The notes: a model not told the origin generated them from the sequence alone. DNA of 40,827 nt from Variovorax sp. YR752 (GCA_945860785.1 CAMATD010000014.1:1-40827); one strand, 5' to 3'; numbered from the stretch's first letter, positions 8,373-17,429 are shown. Program-made: numbers and translations.

Positions 8373-9669
8373 CGCGAAGCGAGTCCCCGCCATGTGGATG
8401 ACCTGCGCCGAACCCGTGATCGACGTGGTCCAGATCCATGTCGAGGAGGCCGCCATCCTGCGCGGCACGCGGACCCGGATGGTCGCGGCTCCGCATATCG
8501 GGCTTCACCTGCTGCGCCGGTTCGACGACCGGATCGCGGCGCACCTGGATGGCATCGCGGTGGCCGCAGGCTTCGGCGATCACTTCATCGAGTCCGCACT
8601 GGAGGCGCCCGACACCGGGCCATGGTTCGTTGCGACAGTCGGTGCGTTGGAGAGCGGCAATGCGGCCAGGCTCGACGAACTCCTGGCGCATTCCTCGAGC
8701 CATCGGTTGGCCATGTCGGGCGTGGGCTCCGCGTTTGGTTGGGTGTCGCCAAGAAAGTTGCGCGGCATGGCCATCGAGTTCTTCGGTTCGGGCGATCCAT
8801 TCCGGCGCGAAGTCGCGTTGGCGGCGTGCAGCATGCACCGGGCGGACCCCGGTCCATGGCTCGACACCATCCTGGCGGAAGCGGCCGGCAATGCGCACGT
8901 GCGTGCGGTCCGCGTCGCCGGACTGCTGGGGCGCATGGACCTGCGGGAGCCATGCCTGCAGGCACTGCAGACTGCGCAGGGGTGGGACCAGTTGCACGCG
9001 GCGCGATCGGCGCTGCTGCTGGGGGACCGTTATCTGTCGCTGAAGGTGCTGGCGGACATCGCGCTCGCCGCCAGTCCTTGCCAGCGGTTGGCCACCGCGC
9101 TGCTGCTCAAGGCGTTGGACGTACGGCAAGGCCGAATGGTGCTGCAGCCGTTGATGGAAGACCCGTCGATGGCGCGGATTACCATCCAGGCGATGGGAGT
9201 CCTGGGCGATCCGCACGATGCGCCCCAACTGATTCGCCTCCTGGGCGAGCCTGCCTACGGCCGGCTGGCGGGAGAGGCCTTCAGCCTTCTCACCGGGGTG
9301 GACCTGGTCGATGCCGGGTTGGGCGGTGCACAGCCCGTCGATGCGCAGCCGGAGCTGCGCGACGATCCCGATGCGCTGGACGACCTCGATGTCGCGATGG
9401 ATGAAGACAACGACCTGCCCTGGCCCGACCCGGACAAGGTTGCGGGATGGTGGCAATCCAACAGCTACCGATTCCCCGTCGGCCAGCGCTTCTTCATGGG
9501 CGAGCCGCCCGGTGTCGGGAATGGCGAGCGTGTGCTGCGGCACGGCCTCCAGCGCCAGCGCATCGCCGCAGCCGAGCACCTGGCCCTGCTGCAACCCGGT
9601 ACACCGTTGTTTCCCACCAGTGCGCCGGCATGGCGGCAGCAACGCTGGCTCGATGCGGCGGGCGCCTGA
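8362..9669 (+). CDS. TIGR02270-family T6SS-associated HEAT-like protein
   Basis: 435 residues from the ATG at 8362, which lies inside the end of the previous gene; the ATG at 8392 (MWMTCAEPV) is an alternative start. The N-terminus VIDVVQIHVEEAAILR, the long middle of Ala/Leu-rich helical repeats (HVRAVRVAGLLGR, LHAARSALLLG) and the C-terminal WWQSNSYRFPVGQRFFMG block match the TIGR02270 family, which is found with vgrG-DUF2169-DUF4150 clusters. HEAT-like repeats usually make protein-binding scaffolds. Its precise job is unknown; a role in effector delivery or assembly is inferred from gene order. The acidic stretch before the WW motif (DDPDALDDLDVAMDEDND) is probably a flexible linker. Confidence 0.8.
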   Translation: MASDAKRVPAMWMTCAEPVIDVVQIHVEEAAILRGTRTRMVAAPHIGLHLLRRFDDRIAAHLDGIAVAAGFGDHFIESALEAPDTGPWFVATVGALESGNAARLDELLAHSSSHRLAMSGVGSAFGWVSPRKLRGMAIEFFGSGDPFRREVALAACSMHRADPGPWLDTILAEAAGNAHVRAVRVAGLLGRMDLREPCLQALQTAQGWDQLHAARSALLLGDRYLSLKVLADIALAASPCQRLATALLLKALDVRQGRMVLQPLMEDPSMARITIQAMGVLGDPHDAPQLIRLLGEPAYGRLAGEAFSLLTGVDLVDAGLGGAQPVDAQPELRDDPDALDDLDVAMDEDNDLPWPDPDKVAGWWQSNSYRFPVGQRFFMGEPPGVGNGERVLRHGLQRQRIAAAEHLALLQPGTPLFPTSAPAWRQQRWLDAAGA

Positions 9670-9676
9670 CTGCAGC

Positions 9677-9844
9677 ATGGCCGCCTCTTGCATCCTCATG
9701 CTGTTCGCGTTGGCCTTCTTGCTGGCCGCCTCCTGGCGCTTGCGGCGCGGTGGTGCCGTACGCGACCCCGCCGCCCGCACTTGGCTCCTCATCGCCCTCA
9801 TCTTCACCGCCGTCGCCGCCTGGCTGCAATGGCATACCTCTTAA
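9677..9844 (+). CDS. Small membrane protein, two predicted transmembrane helices
   Basis: A 55-residue protein starting 7 bases behind the TIGR02270 gene. It has two hydrophobic helices, SCILMLFALAFLLAA (about 4-18) and TWLLIALIFTAVAAWL (about 35-50), separated by an Arg-rich loop (RLRRGG). This is a plausible helical hairpin with the charged loop in the cytoplasm. I do not recognise a family. It closes the plus-strand effector module, so it could be an inner-membrane partner, but nothing beyond position supports this. The gap that follows (9845-9957) holds no gene I can see. Confidence 0.5.
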   Translation: MAASCILMLFALAFLLAASWRLRRGGAVRDPAARTWLLIALIFTAVAAWLQWHTS

Positions 9845-9957
9845 GGCGAGATTGCCAACCCGCCCTACGGAATGAATACTCCTTCTGAGTTTTTTCGCCC
9901 GTGCGCGCGCGGGCTGTGTTCGGGCATAGAAGGGCGTAGAGCCTCGGGGGCCGATTC

Positions 9958-11591
9958 ATGATCCATATGCTGTCATCACCCGGCAAGGCACTCCGGCGGG
10001 GCAGCCCATCGCCGCCGATTTCGGGCCCAACGGGGGCACGATCGGCCGCGCCGACACCAACACGCTGGTGCTCGACGATCCCGACCGCACGGTCTCGCGC
10101 GTGCATGCCCAGGTGCTGTGCCGCGATGGCCAGTACTTCGTCATCGACCGCGGCAGCAATCCGATGCAGTGCAACGGCGTGTCGCTGGGCTCGGGCAAGG
10201 AAGCGGCGCTCACCGATAGCGCGCGGCTGGTGGTCGGCAGCTTCGAGCTCAGCGTGCGCATGACGGCCGCCGCGGCGCCGCCGTCGCTGCGAGCAGCAGC
10301 GACGATCCCTTCGCCGATCTGCTCGCGGGGCTCGGATCGCCGCCGGCGCCTGCTGCCGGTGCGCCCGGCGCGAAGGCCCCCGCTCCCGCCAGTGCCGACT
10401 CGCTGCTGTTCCCCGACCCGATGGAAAGCGGCTCGCGCAACGCGCAGGCCGCGCAGGTCGATCCCTTCGCCAACCTGCTGGGGCCCACGCCGTCGTCCGC
10501 GCCCGCTGCGGGTCTGGGCGCGCTCGACAATTTCTCCGACCTGGGCGGGCCGCCCGCGCACGGCAAGGCGGCCGGTATCGACGAGCTGTTCGGCGGCATG
10601 GGCGGTGGGGGCGGCATCGGTGGCGATCCGCTCGCGCTGTCGCCGCTGGCCGATCCTTTGCTCCAGCCGAACACGGCTTCTTCCGCAGATCCGCTGGCTG
10701 CATTGCAGAGCGCGGCGCCGTCCACGCCGACGCCCCGCTCCGACCATGTGCCGATCGATCAGTTCGGCTTCACGCCGCCGAGAGCTGTCACGCCGCCACC
10801 GCCTCCGCCTCAACCGGCACCCCCACCACCGGCCGCAGAGGCATTGCCGCAGTTCGACGACATGACGGGGCAGCCGATACGCATCAGCGGTCCGGATGTC
10901 GCCAGCAAGCCGCTGGAGTCGTTGCCACCGCTGCCGCCTGCGCCCCCGCCGCCGGTCCAGAGAGCGCCCGCCGCGCCCCGCCCCGAGCGCATCGCTTCCG
11001 ACGACGAGCTGCTCGCCGCCTTCCTGCGCGGCCTCGCCAGCACGCACCAGCCGCCCGAGATGCTCACGCCCGGCCTCATGGAACGCATCGGTTCGATGCT
11101 GCGCAGCGCCACCGAAGGCACGCTGCAGCTGCTGCTCACGCGCCAGGAGTTCAAGCGCGAGGTGCGCGCCGAGGTCACGATGATCGCGGCGCAGGCCAAC
11201 AACCCGCTCAAGTTCTCGCCCACGGTGGAAGTGGCGCTCGCGCACCTGCTGGGGCCGGGTGTGCGCGGCTTCATGCCGCCGGAGGCCGCGATGCGCGACG
11301 CCTTCAACGACCTGCGCGCTCACCAGTTCGGCGTGATGGTGGGCATGCGCGCGGCGCTGGCGCACGTCATCACGCGCTTCGAGCCCGCGGAACTCGAGAA
11401 GAAGATCAGCGCGAAGTCGGCGCTCGACGCGCTCTTCAGCGCCAACCGCAAGGCCAAGCTCTGGGACCAGTTCGTGGCGCTCTACGGCGGCATCGCGAGC
11501 GAGGCAGAAGACGATTTCCACAACCTCTTCGGCAAGGCTTTCCTCGAAGCTCTACGAAGAGCAGATGGCGCGCCTCAAGTCCGACACCTGA
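9958..11591 (+). pseudogene. tagH: T6SS-associated FHA-domain protein TagH, three frameshifts
   Basis: TagH recognises phosphothreonine and links kinase signalling to T6SS firing. The FHA domain is clear once shifts are repaired: GRADTNTLVLDDPDRTVSRVHAQV and a following NGVSLGSGKE, giving the GR, S--H and NG positions that bind phosphothreonine. A long Pro/Ala-rich linker follows, then the C-terminal TagH domain (LRGLASTHQPPEML ... AMRDAFNDLRAHQ ... KLWDQFVALYGGI). Three single-base lesions break it: one base missing at 9964-9965, one missing between 10260 and 10289, one extra at 11549-11552. Repaired, the C-terminus reads YEEQMARLKSDT and stops at 11589-11591. The next gene, a PP2C phosphatase, is the expected partner; no kinase gene lies in the window. 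Confidence 0.85.
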
Positions 11592-11619
11592 ACACCCCCT
11601 CAGGCACAACTGCAACAGC

Positions 11620-12424
11620 ATCAGCAAAAGCGAGGCACCCCGCTGGGAAATCGAAATCGTCACGCTGTCCCGACAGGGCGGCCGCACCTACAACGAGGAC
11701 GTCCACGGCGCGCAGCAGCGTGCTGGGCGGCTTCTCGGTCGCGTCGGGCCTGGACGAGGTCACCCTGCGCAGCCTGGTCGAGAAGGCCAACCTCGACGTG
11801 GCGCGCCAGGCCGAAGGCGGCAAACTGGCCGGCATGCGATCGACCGTGGTCTTCGCGGCCATCGATCTCGAAAGCCAGGCGCTGGCCTGGGTGCACAGCG
11901 GCGACAGCCGGGCCGACCTGTTTCGCGGCGGCGCCATCGTGGCGCGCACCACCGACCACAGCCTAGTGCAGCAGATGGTCGCCGGCGGCATGCTCGACGA
12001 AGAGGGCGCGCGGCTGCATCCGCAGCGCAACATGCTGCTGTCGGCGCTCGGCTCGATCGAGGAGGCGCCAGACATCACGGTGTCGGACCGCATGCGTCTC
12101 GAACCGGGCGACGTGCTGCTCCTGTGCAGCGACGGCGTGTGGGAGCCGCTGGGCGACGAGTGCCTGGTCGACACGCTGCACGCCTCGCGCACGCCCAGCC
12201 AGTGGACCGAGCAGCTCGACACGCAGATCAAGGCGCATGCCAAGCCGGGGCACGACAACTACACGGCGCTCACGCTCTGGGTGATCGACGACAACGAGGA
12301 TGACGCGACGCGGCTGATGCCGGCGAGCGCGGAAGAAGAAGAAGAAGAAGAAGAAGAAGAAGAGACGATGTCGGCGCCGATCGAAGAAGAGCCTTCTTCG
12401 GCGCCCGACAAGCCGGCGGAGTAG
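11620..12424 (+). pseudogene. PP2C-family Ser/Thr phosphatase of the T6SS, internal deletion
   Basis: PP2C phosphatases reverse threonine phosphorylation in T6SS control (PppA/Stp type). The N-terminus WEIEIVTLSRQGGRTYNED is intact in one frame. From about 11708 a second frame continues TARSSVLGGFSV and holds the later motifs HSGDSRADL, TDHSLVQQM, SDGVWEPL and GHDNYTALTLWV. The stretch that should lie between them, with the metal-binding DG-GGH motif, is absent: roughly 25-30 residues are missing at about 11700-11710, and the frame changes. As read, the enzyme would be dead. No clear start codon is seen; the coordinate marks where homology can begin. An Ala-Glu tail with 11 consecutive Glu (GAA repeat 12332-12364) ends the protein, 17 bases from the convergent amidase gene. 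Confidence 0.8.
12332..12364 (+). repeat. GAA trinucleotide microsatellite (poly-Glu tract)
   Basis: Ten GAA units plus one GAG encode eleven successive glutamates near the C-terminus of the phosphatase. In a GC-rich genome such a pure A-rich run stands out and is prone to slippage in whole codons, so the tail length may vary between strains. Confidence 0.9.
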
Positions 12425-12441
12425 GTGCCGGGCCGGCCTGC

Positions 12442-12978
12442 CTACCCGCTCAAGCCGGCGGCGGCGTCCACGATGTCTTGCAGTTGCGCGATGACGGACT
12501 TGCCGGGGCATGGCTTCGACTTGGTGAACATCGCGTGGTACGAGAGGCCGCTCTCGTCCGGCGTGGTTGCCACCTTCAGCGGAACGCCGTATTCCCCGTT
12601 GAGCCATGCGAGCAGATAGCCGCACATGCGGATCTGCATGTCGGTGAGGGTTTCGCCGAGCACGGCGACGTTCTCCACGCTGTACCAGAGGTTGTCGACC
12701 TTCCAGCCGTCGACGGCCCAGGAGCGCTGCGACAGGGGGATGTACTGCGCGACCGTGCCGCCCTTGTCCACCGCGAAGTGCGCCGAGGCCGACCGGTTTT
12801 CCCAGACGGTCTTGAGCGAACTGAGCAGGCTGTTGCCGTCGGTGATGTGGACGATGAGCCCCTTGATGCTCGTCTTCTTCATCAAGCCGGCAGACCCGGG
12901 GCCGCCGTAGTGTTTGCTCAGGGGGTAGACCTCATCTGCGTAGGGCAGGTAGTCGTTGCTGTTCCAGTTGCTGCTCAT
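12442..12978 (-). CDS. N-acetylmuramoyl-L-alanine amidase-like protein (amidase_2 fold), putative T6SS effector
   Basis: 178 residues of the amidase_2/PGRP type, which cleave the bond between N-acetylmuramic acid and the stem peptide. Zinc-ligand candidates are His44 (LIVHIT), His148 (LSYHAMF) and Cys157 (SKPCPGK). The SASAHFAVDKGGTVAQYIP strand and a Glu at 102 (SVENVAV) are also typical. No signal peptide is present, so it must be exported another way or act on internalised fragments. It is the last gene of the minus-strand tssA-tssB-tssC-hcp run and follows another hydrolase-like gene, which favours a T6SS cargo. No adjacent immunity gene is visible. RBS AGGAG lies about 9 bases upstream of the ATG. 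Confidence 0.85.
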   Translation of the reverse strand: MSSNWNSNDYLPYADEVYPLSKHYGGPGSAGLMKKTSIKGLIVHITDGNSLLSSLKTVWENRSASAHFAVDKGGTVAQYIPLSQRSWAVDGWKVDNLWYSVENVAVLGETLTDMQIRMCGYLLAWLNGEYGVPLKVATTPDESGLSYHAMFTKSKPCPGKSVIAQLQDIVDAAAGLSG

Positions 12979-13005
12979 CCTCGAGCTCCTGTTCGTCCGC
13001 AGGCG

Positions 13006-13578
13006 TCATGGCTTCTTGGGCCGGTAGGCCTTGAGCGTGCCGGTCATGCTCACACCCACCGTCATCACCACGACGGCCGATTCCATCTTGCCGTTGTCCT
13101 GGCGCTTCATCTGCTTGCGGGTGGTGGTCGTCTGGGTGGACAAATCCTTCCAGCGGATCGTGCTCGAGCGCACCGCCTCCTTGTTGCCCTTGTAGTTCTG
13201 CTCCAGCACCGTGATGCCACCGGTGCCTGGATTCTTGGAGAGGATCGAGGTGTGGTGCGGGTGACCGATCGTCTCGGTGTGTGGGTCATCCACGTCCGAC
13301 CAACCCGTGCCGTCGGCAAAGGTGACGTCGGTGGTCGTGGTGGTCGTCATCTCGTAGTCGCGGTACTGGAGGATGTCGCCGGGCAGCGCGTCCTTGAGTG
13401 CGACTTCGTCGCCCCAGACGTAGTCGGCGTCGGCGTCCATCGAGCCGAAGTCCGACGAGGTGCCGGCGCCGGCCTGGAGCAGGGCCTTGTTGGCCAGGTC
13501 CCAGCATTCGCCCGCGCCGATCTGCTTGCCGACCTGTCCGCTGGCCCACTGAAGGACCTTGGGGTTGAGTGTTGCCAT
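13006..13578 (-). CDS. BPSL0067-family protein (CHAP/NlpC-like), putative T6SS effector
   Basis: 190 residues. It resembles the BPSL0067 family, small proteins with a papain-like amidase layout: Cys25 in GAGECWDLAN and a His cluster at 106-109 (GHPHHTSIL), followed by strands that end in the KAYRPKKP tail. The family is thought to cleave peptidoglycan peptides, like Tae amidases. No signal peptide. A Thr run (MTTTTTTDV, about 77-84) forms a loop between the Cys and His parts. It lies directly downstream of hcp, a favoured position for Hcp-delivered effectors. Enzyme activity is inferred from the Cys-His pair. Confidence 0.8.
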   Translation of the reverse strand: MATLNPKVLQWASGQVGKQIGAGECWDLANKALLQAGAGTSSDFGSMDADADYVWGDEVALKDALPGDILQYRDYEMTTTTTTDVTFADGTGWSDVDDPHTETIGHPHHTSILSKNPGTGGITVLEQNYKGNKEAVRSSTIRWKDLSTQTTTTRKQMKRQDNGKMESAVVVMTVGVSMTGTLKAYRPKKP

Positions 13579-13640
13579 CGGAATCTCCGGCTGAAGGGTT
13601 GAAGCGGCCCCCGGCCGCTTGCGGCAGCCGGAGAAGCGCC

Positions 13641-14123
13641 TCAGACCTTCTTGTTGGCGGCGATGTCCCAGCCAGTTTCCTTGGTGCCGTCGCCCGAGCC
13701 GTCGGCCTTCTGCGGCGTGTACTCGTACTTGAACTTCGAGAAGTTCAGCGTGATGGTTTCAGTCAGGCGGTCTTCGCCGCCGCTGCCGCCGCTGTGGATG
13801 CCGCTGACGATGATGTCTTCCATCGTGAGCTTGATGTATTCAAGCGGCGTGGCGCCGGCCTTGCGAACCACCAGCGTGCCCTTCTTGATGTGCTGGCCGT
13901 TGCAGCAGTCGAGCAACAGCAGGTGCGAGGCGGCGTCGACGTACTTGGTGACCGAGACGTCCTGCACGCTGACCTTGCCTGCGCCCGAACCGCCGCCGGT
14001 GTGACCGGTGCCGGACTGGCTGGCGCCCCAGCTCCATGCGAGAACGTCGATTTCCTTCTTGTGCGAATCGTCCTTGGATTCACCGTCGACGCCTTCGAGC
14101 TTCAAAAACATGTCTGCAGCCAT
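13641..14123 (-). CDS. hcp: T6SS tube protein Hcp (TssD)
   Basis: 160 residues of the Hcp family, which form hexameric rings stacked into the secreted inner tube. The start MAADMFLKLEGVDGES, the DVLAWSWGASQSG strand and the C-terminal ETITLNFSKFKYEYTPQ motif are diagnostic. A good RBS (AAAGGTAA) precedes the ATG. It is transcribed after tssA-tssB-tssC, as in many clusters, and is followed closely by two hydrolase-like genes. The 140-base gap between tssC and hcp leaves room for its own promoter, but I see no convincing site. Confidence 0.95.
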   Translation of the reverse strand: MAADMFLKLEGVDGESKDDSHKKEIDVLAWSWGASQSGTGHTGGGSGAGKVSVQDVSVTKYVDAASHLLLLDCCNGQHIKKGTLVVRKAGATPLEYIKLTMEDIIVSGIHSGGSGGEDRLTETITLNFSKFKYEYTPQKADGSGDGTKETGWDIAANKKV

Positions 14124-14263
14124 GATGCTTACCTTTCAGTTGTGTGTGAGTCAGAAAAAACAGGGCTTCCGTGCGGTGCCGAAGCGTTGTGTGCCCGGGA
14201 GCTATGGAGAGAACGAGCAATGGGCCCGGATTTCAAAGGCCCACCGAAGGCATATGCCGCCCG

Positions 14264-15754
14264 TTACTTGGCACCCTTGCCCAAAGGCAGCTTCGACACC
14301 AGCCGCAGCGAAACCGTGAGGCCTTCGAGCTGGTAGTGCGGACGCAGGAAGAACTTGGAGGTGTAGTAGCCGGGGTTGCCCTCGACCTCTTCCACCACCT
14401 CGGCTGCGGCCAGGGGCTTGCGGGCCTTGGTTTCTTCCGAGGAGTTGACGGGGTCGCCGTCCACGTAGTTCATGATCCATTTGTTGAGCCAGCGCTGCAT
14501 GTCGTCGCGCTCCTTGAAGCTGCCGACCTTGTCGCGCACGATGCACTTGAGGTAGTGCGCGAAGCGGTTGCAGGCAAAGAGGTAGGGCAGGCGCGCCGCG
14601 AGGTTGGCGTTGGCCGTCGCATCCGGGTCGTCGTACTCGGCGGGCTTGTGCAGCGACTGGGCGCCGATGAAGGCCGCGAAGTCGGAGTTCTTGCGGGGGA
14701 TGAGCGAGAGCAGGCCGGCCTTGGAGAGTTCGGCTTCGCGCCGGTCGCTGATGGCGATCTCGGTCGGGCACTTCTGGTCCACGCCGCCGTCGTCGCTCGG
14801 GAAGGTGTGCAGCGGCAGGTTCTCCACCGCGCCGCCCGACTCGATGCCGCGGATGCGCGAACCCCAGCCGTAGAGCTTGTACGAGCGGTTGATGTTGGTC
14901 GCCATGGCATACGCGGCATTGGCCCAGGCGTACTTGCTGTGGTCGGCGCCGGCCGTGTCTTCCTCGAAGTCGAACTCTTCCACCGGGTTGGTGTTGGCGC
15001 CGTAGGGCGTGCGCGCCAGGAAGCGCGGCATGCACAGGCCCAGGTACTTGGCGTCGTCCGAATCGCGCAGCGACCGCCAGCCGGCGTATTCGGGCGTGAG
15101 GAAGATCTTGGTCAGGTCGCGCGGGTTGGCGAGCTCCTGCCACGATTCCATCTGCATCAGGTTGGGGCTCGCGCCGGTGATGAAGGGGGCGTGGGCCGAG
15201 GCCGCGATCTTGGACATTTCGCCGAGCAGCTCGATGTCGGGCGGGCTCTGGTCGAAGTGGTAGTCGCCCACCAGCGCGCCGAAGGGCTCGCCGCCGAACT
15301 GGCCGTATTCCTGTTCGTAGATCTTCTTGAACATCGGGCTCTGGTCCCAGGCCGCGCCCTTGAACTTCTTCAGGCTCTTGGCGAGGTCCACCTTGGAGAT
15401 GTCCATCACGCGGATCTTCAGGTGCTCGTCGGTCTCGGTGTTGTTCACCATGTAGTGCAGGCCGCGCCACGCACTCTCGAGCTTCTGGAAGTCGGCGTGG
15501 TGGATGATCTTGTTGACTTGGTCGGTCAGCTTGGCGTCGATCGCGGCGATCATGGCCTGGATCGACTTGGTCACGTCCTTGCCGATGACGGTGCTGTTGC
15601 TCAGCGCCTGCTGCGCGAGCGTGAGCACGGCGGCTTCGACGGCGCTCTTGGCTTCGTCGCTGCGCGGCTTGAATTCCTTTTGCAGCAGCGACGAAAAATC
15701 GCTGCCCGCATAGGCGACATCTTTGAGTGCGCCCTGCTCGAGTGCTTCGGCCAT
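14264..15754 (-). CDS. tssC: T6SS contractile sheath large subunit TssC (VipB)
   Basis: 496 residues, full length for TssC/EvpB. TssB and TssC form the contractile sheath around the Hcp tube. Recognisable segments are ESAWRGLHYMVNNTETDEHLKI, the KIYEQEYGQFGGEPFGALVGDY block, FLARTPYG, GSRIRGIESGGAVENLP and the C-terminal FLRPHYQLEGLTVSLRLVSKLP. The ATG has AGGAGA about 8 bases upstream. Frame is clean throughout, unlike its neighbours tssA and tagH. It lies 41 bases behind tssB and is surely co-transcribed with it. Confidence 0.96.
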   Translation of the reverse strand: MAEALEQGALKDVAYAGSDFSSLLQKEFKPRSDEAKSAVEAAVLTLAQQALSNSTVIGKDVTKSIQAMIAAIDAKLTDQVNKIIHHADFQKLESAWRGLHYMVNNTETDEHLKIRVMDISKVDLAKSLKKFKGAAWDQSPMFKKIYEQEYGQFGGEPFGALVGDYHFDQSPPDIELLGEMSKIAASAHAPFITGASPNLMQMESWQELANPRDLTKIFLTPEYAGWRSLRDSDDAKYLGLCMPRFLARTPYGANTNPVEEFDFEEDTAGADHSKYAWANAAYAMATNINRSYKLYGWGSRIRGIESGGAVENLPLHTFPSDDGGVDQKCPTEIAISDRREAELSKAGLLSLIPRKNSDFAAFIGAQSLHKPAEYDDPDATANANLAARLPYLFACNRFAHYLKCIVRDKVGSFKERDDMQRWLNKWIMNYVDGDPVNSSEETKARKPLAAAEVVEEVEGNPGYYTSKFFLRPHYQLEGLTVSLRLVSKLPLGKGAK

Positions 15755-15795
15755 GGTGGTTTCTCCTCGTGTACCGGTGTGTCTGGCGATTGGGA

Positions 15796-16332
15796 TCAGG
15801 CGGCCGGCTTGGCGGCGTCGTCGGTCTTGGCGGTGGCGGCCAGCGACTGCAGCAGGGTCGGGTCTTCGAGCACCTTGGCCAGCAGTTCCTCGGCGCCGTT
15901 CTTGCCGTCCATGTAGGTCACGAGGTTGGACAGCTGCGTGCGCGCTTCGAGCAGCTTGTTGAGTGCGCCGACCTTCCGGGCCACGGCGGCGGGCGAAAAG
16001 TCTTCCATGTTCTCGAAGGTGAGCTCGACCTTGAGCTCGCCTTCGCCGGTGAGCGAGTTCTCGACCGCGAACGCGGCGCGCGGCTTCATGGCCTTCATGC
16101 GCGAGTCGAAGTTGTCGACGTCGATTTCGAGGAACTTGCGGTCGGCCACGGGCGCGAGCGGATCAGCCAGCTTGCCCGACAGATCGGCCAGCTTGCCCGA
16201 CAGATCGGCCAGCTTGCCCATCACGAAGGGCAGCTGGATCTTCTTCTCGGCGCCGTAGAGTTCCACGTCGTATTCGATCTGGACCCGTGGCGCCCGGTTA
16301 CGGGCGATGAATTTCTGACTGCTCTTGGCCAT
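15796..16332 (-). CDS. tssB: T6SS contractile sheath small subunit TssB (VipA)
   Basis: 178 residues of the TssB/VipA family. It binds TssC to build the sheath. The start MAKSSQKFIARNRAPRVQIEYDVE, the LPFVMG segment, KFLEIDVDNFDSRM and the C-terminal LEARTQLSNLVTYMDGKNGAEELL are typical. RBS AAGGAG is well placed. A 7-residue unit (LADLSGK) is repeated in tandem after LPFVMGK and followed by a third, diverged LADPLAP; most family members have only one such unit here, so the protein is about 7-14 residues longer in this loop. Confidence 0.96.
   Translation of the reverse strand: MAKSSQKFIARNRAPRVQIEYDVELYGAEKKIQLPFVMGKLADLSGKLADLSGKLADPLAPVADRKFLEIDVDNFDSRMKAMKPRAAFAVENSLTGEGELKVELTFENMEDFSPAAVARKVGALNKLLEARTQLSNLVTYMDGKNGAEELLAKVLEDPTLLQSLAATAKTDDAAKPAA
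16166..16219 (-). repeat. 21-bp tandem repeat inside tssB
   Basis: Two exact 21-base units (16166-16186, 16187-16207) and 12 bases of a third encode a duplicated LADLSGK in TssB. The copies are identical, which suggests a recent in-frame slippage event or a strain-specific variant. Confidence 0.85.
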
Positions 16333-16401
16333 GACGATGCTCCTTGCGGGGGTGAATGGGGCGGTTCAATCGACAACAAAAAAAGAAGAAGGGCGGGCGG
16401 C

Positions 16402-17429
16402 TCACTCGGACGGACGCTTGCCGGTCACGGTCTCGATCGTGTCCAGCGCGTTGGGTGCGAGGTTGGCCATGATTTCGAGGAAGCTCACGCCGATGAGTTT
16501 CTTGGCGCGGTCGATCAGGAGCGGCGCGGGATTGCCGGGCTCGGTCTGCTCGAGGAAGCGGATCACGCGGTCCAGCGTCTGCAGCGCGTCCTGCCGGTTC
16601 TGGATCTCGCCGCGCGCGGCGGCGGGCCGGGCCGTGCCGCCGCCGGCCTGCGAGGCATCGCCTTCGGCGCCGGCATCGGCCTCTTCAGGCGCACCGATGG
16701 CGGCGCTGCAGGCCTTCTGCAGCGTGCGGCCGATGCCGCGAAGCGGCGAAAGGTCGATCACGTCGGAGCGGCCGGTGCGCTCGACCAGCAGGGCCTGCAG
16801 CTTCTCGATCAGCGCGGGCACCCCGATCGCGGCCTGGATCAGCTCGGGCCGCTCGGCGTGGAGCGCTTCGAGGCCGCCCTGGATCTGTGTCGGCGAATAG
16901 GTGGCTTCGCCGCCCACCGCGTTCAATGCGTTGTTCGCGATCGCGATGTCGCGCACGCGGATGGCACCCACGCCGGGCGCCACGCCCACCTGCGCGTCGT
17001 ACAGGTCGCGCAGCACCATGCTTTCGTCGCCGAGCGGCGCGAGCGCGTTCAGGCGCATGGTGGGGTCGTTGTCGTCTCGGCATCGAGCTTTGGATGTATG
17101 CCGTCCCAGAAGGTGTCGAGCAGGCCGGTCAGCAACTGGAGTCCGGCGACGAAGCCGGTCAGGCCCTGCAGCCGTGTCGAGGCGCGCAGCAGCAGCACGG
17201 CGGGGCGCACGTCCTTGCTGCGGCGCAGGAGCGCGTCGGATTGCTCGGCCACCTCGCGCTACTCCGGCTCGACCGCCGCAATGACGGTGTCGCCGAACTG
17301 CTGTTCGGGTTTACCCTGTGCAGACGTGGTCAGCGCGGTGAAGTCCGCATCGTATTCCAGATCGTCCCCGCATGGCGATGCCTCGCCAATGGGCGTGAGC
17401 AGTGCTTCGACAAGTTCGTGAGTCAGCAT
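16402..17429 (-). pseudogene. tssA: T6SS baseplate/cap protein TssA (ImpA family), stop and frameshift
   Basis: TssA directs sheath and tube growth. The N-terminal ImpA_N region starts MLTHELVEALLTPIGEASPCGDDLEYD and runs to AAVEPE, then meets an in-frame TAG (17259-17261). The frame continues REVAEQSDALLRRSKDVRPAVLLLRA; family members have Trp (W-REV) at the stop. A second lesion near 17070-17080, probably one lost G, shifts the frame before DDNDPTMRLNALAPLGDES. The rest, including the C-terminal RAKKLIGVSFLEIMANLAPNALD, is intact to 16402. Repaired length is about 341 residues. I chose the ATG at 17429 because the ImpA_N homology begins there. It diverges from tssJ across 71 bases and heads the tssA-tssB-tssC-hcp unit. 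Confidence 0.88.

Noticed and set aside
9892..9920. GC-rich inverted repeat near a T-run before tagH
   Set aside because: The T-run precedes the stem on the plus strand, so it does not have terminator geometry in either direction (A-run after the stem on the minus strand).
14171..15916. Long plus-strand open frame of about 581 codons opposite tssC
   Set aside because: It mirrors the clean, well-conserved tssC and shows only the Val/Gly/Arg-rich composition of an antisense frame in GC-rich DNA.
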